A stretch of DNA of 9,581 bases from Bacillota bacterium (GTDB taxonomy: Bacteria; Bacillota; Bacilli; Alicyclobacillales; SLC66). The translations under genes were made by a program, and so were the position numbers. The stretch spans positions 1 through 9,581 of the forward strand of contig JAKACR010000094.1 in assembly GCA_021821225.1 (NCBI GenBank). Reading direction: 5' to 3'. The stretch's first letter is position 1; each line of letters starts with the position of its first letter. This document shows positions 1 to 4,638 of the stretch, piece by piece. The notes beneath the pieces were generated by a model. It did not search any database and was not told the origin of the DNA. It saw only the letters and a program-made list of their open reading frames with translations.

Positions 1-844
1 TTCCCCCGTAATAGGGGTCTTCCCTGCCATCCAGCCAGTTGCGCGTCTCCCGCGAAGGACCGTTGTCGCTCTGGTAGAATATCAGCGTGTTCTCGAGTAT
101 CCCCCGCCGTTCCAGTTCATCCAGAATATCCCCTACACCGTCGTCCACCGCGCTCAGCATCGCGGCCATGATCTGGCGGTCCCAGGGAAGGTCCGGGAAG
201 CGTTCAGTGTATTTTTTCGGCGCGTGCATGGGATAGTGCGGAGCATTGTACGCGACATACAGAAAGAATGGCTCCTCCTGCCCGGCGGTCTTACGGATGT
301 ATTCCACTGAATGCTCGGTGACCATTTCTGTAAAATACTTTCCGTTGTCGTAAAACTCCGTTCCATTTTTCCACAGGTCGTGCATGGGATTCACGTCCCC
401 ACCCATTCCCCAGTAATAGATGTGGGAGTAATAATCAATGCAGCCCGCCATGAACCCCATCCACTCGTCAAATCCGTGGCGGTGCGGCCGGCACGCCTCG
501 TCCAGGCCCAGGTGCCACTTCCCGAACAGAGCGGTTTGATAGCCCAATTTCTTCAGTTCGGATGGAAGAGTCGGCACCTCGGGGGACAGCCCGGTTGTGG
601 TGCGGCGCCCGCCCAGAATCGAGCGGACACCGGCGTGTGCCGGATACCGGCCCGAGAGCAGTGCGGCTCGCGAAGGCGAACAGACGGGACTGGCGGAATA
701 CCAATGGGTAAACCGCACACCCGATTGCGCCAGTCGGTCGATGTGGGGCGTCTTGAAGTCGGTGGCGCCCATGCAGGACAGGTCCCCATACCCCTGGTCG
801 TCGGTCATGAACACAATAATATTCGGCCTGTGTTGCCCGGACAT
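1..844 (-). CDS. Sulfatase, Cys-type (formylglycine-dependent), partial: C-terminus beyond window
   Basis: This gene enters the window at its N-terminus and runs off the left end after 281 codons. It should hydrolyse a sulfate ester, probably on a sugar. The reading is direct: residues 14-17 are TDDQ, with metal-binding Asp15 and Asp16. The sulfatase signature CSPSRAALLSG starts at Cys55, the residue converted to formylglycine, with Arg59. A second signature, GYQTALFGKWH, places Lys109 and His111. The motif APHYPMHAP includes His203 and His207, VDDGVG is at 233-238, and the metal-binding SDNG is at 259-262. The core residues visible are intact, so the enzyme looks active. The start at 844 is chosen because GGGAG lies 8 bases upstream; an in-frame ATG at 859 has no good site. 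There is no signal peptide (it begins MSGQHRPNIIVFMTDDQ), so it appears cytoplasmic, whereas many glycan sulfatases are exported. It needs a formylglycine-generating enzyme, not seen here. The substrate cannot be read from sequence. Confidence 0.93.
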   Translation of the reverse strand, partial: MSGQHRPNIIVFMTDDQGYGDLSCMGATDFKTPHIDRLAQSGVRFTHWYSASPVCSPSRAALLSGRYPAHAGVRSILGGRRTTTGLSPEVPTLPSELKKLGYQTALFGKWHLGLDEACRPHRHGFDEWMGFMAGCIDYYSHIYYWGMGGDVNPMHDLWKNGTEFYDNGKYFTEMVTEHSVEYIRKTAGQEEPFFLYVAYNAPHYPMHAPKKYTERFPDLPWDRQIMAAMLSAVDDGVGDILDELERRGILENTLIFYQSDNGPSRETRNWLDGREDPYYGG

Positions 845-862
845 CTCGATCACTCCCATCTT

Positions 863-1053
863 GAAAATGTCTTCTGCTAGCCGCCCGTATCCCTTTGCTC
901 CTGCTCAGACACCGCTATCACTGAACTCGCGACGAGCAAAGGGATACGGGCGACCCAGCAAGCCTTCATTCCACCGCTGGCATGGCGTGTGACCGCGGCG
1001 CGGCAAATTCTCCTCCTGCCGATGGCGGCGCGCCCGCGCCATGGGGTCTATCA
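863..1053 (-). repeat. Structured intergenic repeat, copy A (leader of the sulfatase gene)
   Basis: This element fills almost the whole gap between the alpha-mannosidase and the sulfatase. Its 5' end (minus strand) is TGATAGACC, whose TGA is the alpha-mannosidase stop codon. Reading on, it holds a hairpin with 6-bp arms (1022-1027 with 1037-1042), a hairpin with 5-bp arms (1001-1005 with 1017-1021), a hairpin with CCAGC-type arms (955-960 with 975-980), and a perfect 19-bp inverted repeat (882-900 with 934-952, arm CGCCCGTATCCCTTTGCTC). Two blocks are base-for-base identical to copy B: 879-911 equals 3857-3889 (33 nt) and 924-959 equals 3907-3942 (36 nt). The terminal loop differs from that of copies B and C. 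No U-tract follows the large stem, so it is not a standard terminator. It could be a cis-acting RNA leader or a miniature mobile element. I do not recognise it as a named RNA family. Confidence 0.85.
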
Positions 1054-3798
1054 CAGGAATGACACCTCCAGCGTGACGATCTGTTTCGGTCCCGCCTCCA
1101 CGCTCACCTGGCGATCACTCCATGGCGCGCCGGCGACGACGGTTTCATTCAGGTCCAGCAGCGACGCCGACTTCAGCGCGCGGTCAAACGTGACCGTCCC
1201 CTTTACGGGAACCGACCGCGCGTTAAACAGGCGGACCACCCCATGTCCCGGCCGGTCCTCCGCTTCCTTGACGGCCGAAACGATCAACTCCGGCGCATCC
1301 ACGTGAAGGTAGGATTTGACCCAGGGCAGATCCGGTGTCCGGCGATGCGGCGTTTCATATTTCACCTTTCCCACGGGGCGCTGCACGGACCGGACGCCGC
1401 CCACATACTGCTGATGCTCCCGGAACAGCGAACTCCCAGTGTCGCCCTCGACCGCAAACGGCCGGATCGCATACGCAAACTCCCGTTCCCCGAGCACTTG
1501 TCCGCCGTCCGTGTCATTCATGCCGACCACCCTGCGGATACTGCGCAGCAGCGTCAGAGCGACGGTTCGCTGCTCGTTGTCCCGCACCGCCGCTTCATAC
1601 AGTCCCTTGCTGTAGACTGCCAAGCCGTTGCGGTCGTCGGCCAGGGTAATGATACCATTGTGCGGAACGACCCCGCTGAACTTCTCCAGGTATTTCGAGT
1701 AGTCCGGATGTGCGACGTTCCTTTCCACCAGGTCAAACGGCGTGCTGGTCTGGAAGCGGTCCGTCCGGATTCCCGCGGGAAAAAGCACGCGCAGCCTGTG
1801 ATCCCGCACATTGTTTTTCACTTGGGTCCGGCAGCGCAGGACAGGATCGTTTTTCCTCAGGTCAAGGTCCGTGGTGATTTCGAGACCAGCCAGAGTCGCG
1901 CTGCGCCGCGCATTCCCAGCCTGGATCTCTTGCGGCACGCGCATGGTGGCGCGAATCCGGATGCGCGTCTGCAGCGGCCCGTCATACACGACGGAGATGT
2001 CGGCCTGCGCGCCAAAGGTGGAGCACACCTCATTCGTGACCGGACTGGCGTGCGTCCAGGCGTCGCCGATGTCCGCCTCATCCTCGAACAAGAGCAATCC
2101 CGCGTGCGTGCGGCCCGTCCGGTGATCCGTCACATCGACCGTTCCGTTTGGCCTCACCTGGACCCGCAAACGGCCGTTGTCCCAAGTGCACTCGTCGACC
2201 GCCATGGACCCCGGATAACGGACGGGCGTCGACATCCGTTCGGCGCTGTACTCGCCGTGTTTCGGACCTTCCATCTCCACCGTCCTGATCCCATAGGACG
2301 TGTACCCGAAAGACGGCACGCTGCCTTTGATGGCGAGGCGAAAGCGGTCGACGAGTTCCCCCCGGGGGATGTCCCTGTACCATCGCCGCCTCTGCACGCG
2401 GTTTCTCTCCACTTCCAGCACCTGATACGGAACCTCGTTGGCCTCCTGATCGTACAGCTTGAATGACGTACAACCGTGGAGGGGGAGTCTGACCGCGGCG
2501 TCCGTTCCCGCCGGCAGCGAGACCTCCACCTCGAAAACCCCGTCGACCGGATCCTGCGACGCGTTGAACACGGTCAACAGAAACTTGTCGTCCGGGTTCA
2601 ACGCATCGATGTGGTTGGACAGGAACGCCAATTGTTCGCCGATCATCTGTTCGCCGATCAACCGGCTCTGGTCGAACCGACTCACCATGTCCTGGTGCAC
2701 CTGGTCGATGGAACAGCCGCAGATGGAGTCGTGCGCGTGGTTCTGGATCAGGTACTCCCATGCCCTCGCCAAAAAGGCCTTCGGATAAGGACGGCCTTCC
2801 AGCATGGCGAATACGCCCCAGGGCTCGGCCCACTTCTCCAGCAGGGTTTCGCCATGCTGGTTCATTTGCTTCAGATGGACGCGCGAAGAGAGTGTGTTGG
2901 CCAGCACGTTGTTGCTCACGCCCTTGTCGCCGGGCGCCCGCTGTTCCCCTCGGTACACCCTCAGATCGCCGACTTTCGCCTTGATCGCGTCGATGTACTG
3001 TTCCAGGTCGGCATGGACAAATTGCACGCCGAGGTCCGACTCGTTCAATAATTTCAACATCCAGGACAGGCGCGGCTCGACTTCGACATGGTCCACCCCG
3101 TCCAGCGCGAGCGTGATGTCGGTCGTCGCCCGCTTGCGTTTATACACCAGAAATTCTTTCGTCCGCCGGATCAGTTCCTCGGGCTCATACTGAAAGTCGC
3201 GCTCGGAAAACGGCCAGCGCGTGGCGAAAAACCAGTCGGAGTACGACCGGTCCTCCGACAGTTTCAATCCCAGCACCCGGCTGCCGTCCGCCCCCTCCCA
3301 CCAGATTTCCGCTGTGGGACAATCGCCGAACCCGCGAAAAAAGACGACATTGTCGATGCCGAATCCGCTTACAATCTGCGGGAGCTGGCTGTTGTGGCCG
3401 AAAATATCGGGAATGTAGCCGCAGCGCAGCGGTTTCACCCCAAAGGACCTTGCGATGCGCACACCCTTCGCCAGATTGCGGAGGAGCGACTCGCCGCTGA
3501 CAAGAAACTCGTCCGGCATGGCGTACCACGGCCCGATGCGGATCCGGCCCGCCTGAATGAGCGCACGCAGCCTGCCCTCGTTCTCCGGCCGGATCTCCAG
3601 ATAATCGCCCAGTACGATCGTCTGGCCGTCCAGATTGAAGTAACGATATTCCGGATCGCGCTCCATCGTTTCGATCAATTCGTCCATCATGTACACGAGA
3701 CGGGTGCGAAAGCCCTGAAAAGCCTGATACCACTCCCGATCCCAGTGGGTGTGCGACACCACGTAGACTTTTTCAAAAGATGGTTGATCTGTGTTCAT
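1051..3798 (-). CDS. Alpha-mannosidase, glycoside hydrolase family 38
   Basis: This 915-residue cytoplasmic enzyme should remove terminal alpha-linked mannose from oligosaccharides by a retaining, zinc-dependent mechanism. The N-terminal catalytic domain opens with SHTHWDREW (His16, His18, Asp20), the GH38 zinc site; by analogy with Golgi alpha-mannosidase II the ligands are His18, Asp20, Asp131 and His356. Asp131 in GYIPDIFGHNSQLPQ is the expected nucleophile. His356-Asp357 lie in NHAHDSICGCSID. A three-helix-bundle region follows (about 300-390), then a long beta-rich C-terminal half. The length fits the bacterial group that includes E. coli MngB. There is no signal peptide. The ATG at 3798 follows GGAGG by 8 bases, and that site lies in a small hairpin (3803-3816). 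Bacterial GH38 enzymes include mannosylglycerate hydrolases and alpha-1,3-mannosidases. The neighbouring beta-mannosidase and sulfatase favour a glycan-degrading role, but linkage specificity is not readable. The stop codon overlaps repeat copy A. Confidence 0.96.
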   Translation of the reverse strand: MNTDQPSFEKVYVVSHTHWDREWYQAFQGFRTRLVYMMDELIETMERDPEYRYFNLDGQTIVLGDYLEIRPENEGRLRALIQAGRIRIGPWYAMPDEFLVSGESLLRNLAKGVRIARSFGVKPLRCGYIPDIFGHNSQLPQIVSGFGIDNVVFFRGFGDCPTAEIWWEGADGSRVLGLKLSEDRSYSDWFFATRWPFSERDFQYEPEELIRRTKEFLVYKRKRATTDITLALDGVDHVEVEPRLSWMLKLLNESDLGVQFVHADLEQYIDAIKAKVGDLRVYRGEQRAPGDKGVSNNVLANTLSSRVHLKQMNQHGETLLEKWAEPWGVFAMLEGRPYPKAFLARAWEYLIQNHAHDSICGCSIDQVHQDMVSRFDQSRLIGEQMIGEQLAFLSNHIDALNPDDKFLLTVFNASQDPVDGVFEVEVSLPAGTDAAVRLPLHGCTSFKLYDQEANEVPYQVLEVERNRVQRRRWYRDIPRGELVDRFRLAIKGSVPSFGYTSYGIRTVEMEGPKHGEYSAERMSTPVRYPGSMAVDECTWDNGRLRVQVRPNGTVDVTDHRTGRTHAGLLLFEDEADIGDAWTHASPVTNEVCSTFGAQADISVVYDGPLQTRIRIRATMRVPQEIQAGNARRSATLAGLEITTDLDLRKNDPVLRCRTQVKNNVRDHRLRVLFPAGIRTDRFQTSTPFDLVERNVAHPDYSKYLEKFSGVVPHNGIITLADDRNGLAVYSKGLYEAAVRDNEQRTVALTLLRSIRRVVGMNDTDGGQVLGEREFAYAIRPFAVEGDTGSSLFREHQQYVGGVRSVQRPVGKVKYETPHRRTPDLPWVKSYLHVDAPELIVSAVKEAEDRPGHGVVRLFNARSVPVKGTVTFDRALKSASLLDLNETVVAGAPWSDRQVSVEAGPKQIVTLEVSFL

Positions 3799-3802
3799 TA
3801 AG

Positions 3803-3816
3803 AGAGCCTCCGCTCT
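3803..3816 (-). promoter_or_regulatory. Shine-Dalgarno of the alpha-mannosidase presented in a hairpin loop
   Basis: On the minus strand the sequence AGAGC-GGAG-GCTCT forms a 5-bp stem. Its 4-base loop is most of the ribosome binding site GGAGG (3811-3807), whose last G is in the stem. The start codon follows 8 bases later. Such a hairpin could tune translation of the alpha-mannosidase, but a 5-bp stem is modest and could be chance. The hairpin is seen in the sequence; the control role is inference. Confidence 0.4.
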
Positions 3817-3839
3817 GCGTTCCCTTTTATGCCTACCCG

Positions 3840-4058
3840 GAAAATAGGTCTGTGCCAGCCGCCCGTATCCCTTTGCTCCTGCTCAGACAGCGCGGCTGCG
3901 CCGCACAACTCGCGACGAGCAAAGGGATACGGGCGACCCAGCGAGCCTTCGTTCGACCGCTGGCCCACCGCCCACCGCTGGCTTGGCGCGCGATCGTGAC
4001 ACAGCGAATTTTCATCCTTCGCTGGTGTGCGGTTGCGCCGCACATGGCGGTCTATCAT
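3840..4058 (-). repeat. Structured intergenic repeat, copy B (leader of the alpha-mannosidase gene)
   Basis: This is the second, best-preserved copy of the repeat, ending about 40 bases before the alpha-mannosidase start. In the minus direction it begins ATGATAGACCGCC. It then has a 7-bp hairpin with a 5-base loop (4026-4032 with 4038-4044), a 7-bp hairpin with a 9-base loop (4002-4008 with 4018-4024), a 6-bp hairpin CCAGCG/CGCTGG (3938-3943 with 3958-3963) and a perfect 19-bp stem (3860-3878 with 3917-3935). The 38-base loop of that stem holds a further GCGGC/GCCGC hairpin (3892-3904). Sequence resembling copy A ends at GAAAAT (3840-3845). Compared with A it has extra sequence around 3964-3985, where GGTGGGC-like words are repeated. 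An open reading frame crosses copies B and C, but it reads the same repeat segment in two different frames, which argues against coding. Confidence 0.85.
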
Positions 4059-4085
4059 GAAAAAAACTTCGCCCGAGCCTGTGTC

Positions 4086-4277
4086 TAGGGATGGCCCACA
4101 TGCTGTGCCCCTGCTCAAACAGCGCGGCTGCGCCGCACAACTCGCGACGGCCCAGCGAGTCTTCGACCTGCCGCTGGCCCATTGCTGGCCTAGCGTGCGA
4201 CCGTGACGCGGCAAAGTTTCATCCGTCATTGTCAACCTGTTCGTTTCACGTCGATCCATCCCGCTTGGACCTATCAT
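4086..4277 (-). repeat. Structured intergenic repeat, copy C (decayed, tandem with copy B)
   Basis: This third copy lies just upstream of copy B in the same orientation. It keeps the 5' motif (ATGATAGGTCC in the minus direction), the conserved GGATGAAA and GCCGCG-type words, the CCAGCG/CGCTGG hairpin (4152-4157 with 4172-4177) and a 31-base block identical to copy B (4119-4149 equals 3887-3917). The large stem is destroyed: the 18 or so bases of the arm GAGCAAAGGGATACGGGC are absent after 4148, and the opposite arm has diverged. The 5' hairpins also pair poorly. A run of seven T (minus strand) sits between C and B. This looks like an older, degenerating copy. The boundary at the 4086 side is approximate. 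Confidence 0.7.
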
Positions 4278-4307
4278 GATCGCTTGCCAGAGATCTTGAA
4301 GAGGTCT

Positions 4308-4336
4308 TTTCTAATCGAAGCATACAATTGAATCAA
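4308..4336 (-). promoter_or_regulatory. Candidate sigma-A-type promoter for the alpha-mannosidase and sulfatase genes
   Basis: The only clearly AT-rich stretch of the window lies at about 4290-4440. On the minus strand it contains TTGATT (4336-4331), a 17-base spacer and TAGAAA (4313-4308), each matching four of six consensus bases. An overlapping alternative is TTGTTT (4347-4342), 17 bases, TATGCT (4324-4319). The 9-mer TGTTTGATT occurs twice (4411-4403 and 4339-4331), and GATTT and AAATC face each other across 6 bases at 4406-4391. Either pair could be regulator contacts, although no regulator gene is present here. Transcription from here would run through repeat copies C and B into the alpha-mannosidase. 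Confidence 0.35.
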
Positions 4337-4338
4337 AC

Positions 4339-4365
4339 AAAAAACAATATACTGCACCGAAGTGC
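4339..4365 (-). terminator. Weak candidate terminator after the beta-mannosidase region
   Basis: On the minus strand GCAC-TTCG-GTGC (4365-4354) forms a 4-bp stem closed by a C(UUCG)G tetraloop, a known extra-stable loop. A run of six T follows at 4344-4339. The stem is short and the T-run starts 9 bases after it, so termination would be weak at best. The position, between the beta-mannosidase region and the candidate promoter, is where a terminator would make sense. Confidence 0.22.
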
Positions 4366-4385
4366 GAATAATTCAACCATCTAAT

Positions 4386-4619
4386 TCACCGATTTTCGAC
4401 TAAATCAAACAGACGAATGTTCGTTTTGTTCTCTTTGCTCGATCTCCGGAATAGCCTCCGCTCGGTGAGCAACTGGCCGCCATCGCCGCCGCTCTTCAGC
4501 GCTTCCTTGCTCGTACTGCGAAACAGCCCCAGCGCCATCGTGCGCGTCCCGCCGTCGCGCACCCGCCGCAAGCCGCCTTGCCGTGAAAGGCAACTCGGTA
4601 TAACCTGCAAAGAGATCAT
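4386..4619 (-). CDS. Doubtful 77-residue ORF just downstream of the beta-mannosidase, unknown function
   Basis: The ATG at 4619 follows a strong site, GGAGGAG (4635-4629), by 9 bases, and lies about 20 bases after the beta-mannosidase stop. A short co-translated gene is therefore possible. The product is basic, rich in Arg, Gly and Ser, has no membrane segment, and ends SSKENKTNIRLFDLVENR. I do not recognise a family. The tail vaguely resembles the N-terminal start of ROK-type or similar repressors (an Asn-x-x-Ile-Arg-Leu-Phe-Asp-Leu pattern), but here it is the C-terminus, right where the DNA turns AT-rich. The ORF could therefore be a remnant of a rearranged gene or simply non-coding. A competing frame is also open for much of this stretch, which lowers confidence. 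Confidence 0.25.
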   Translation of the reverse strand: MISLQVIPSCLSRQGGLRRVRDGGTRTMALGLFRSTSKEALKSGGDGGQLLTERRLFRRSSKENKTNIRLFDLVENR

Positions 4620-4638
4620 CGCAAGTCTCTCCTCCTGC

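Noticed and set aside
845..859. Upstream in-frame ATG of the sulfatase at 859
   Set aside because: It has no good ribosome binding site, whereas GGGAG lies 8 bases before the ATG at 844.
882..952. The 19-bp stems of repeat copies A and B as intrinsic terminators
   Set aside because: No T-run follows the stem in either direction; the nearest T-rich bases (ATTTTC) are more than ten bases away. Termination just before the gene start would also need a switching partner that I cannot see.
863..1053. The repeat as a T-box leader
   Set aside because: The conserved T-box sequence with UGGN next to ACCGCG is absent, and the downstream genes are not amino-acid related.
1243..2466. Long plus-strand ORF opposite the alpha-mannosidase, and similar ones at 6349-7107 and 7954-8940
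   Set aside because: They lie antisense to well-supported enzyme or transporter genes and show no recognisable domains; they are mirror frames of GC-rich codons.
3798..4277. A 159-codon minus-strand ORF spanning repeat copies B and C and ending in TAATG at the alpha-mannosidase start
   Set aside because: The same repeat segment is read as VASCAAQPRC in copy C and as RRELCGAAAL in copy B, so the frame is not kept between copies. The ORF is explained by GC-rich repeat DNA that happens to lack stops.
3807..4461. The 11-mer GAGCGGAGGCT (minus strand) shared by the alpha-mannosidase leader and the small ORF region
   Set aside because: An 11-base match is expected by chance in GC-rich DNA of this size, and no start codon follows the second copy.
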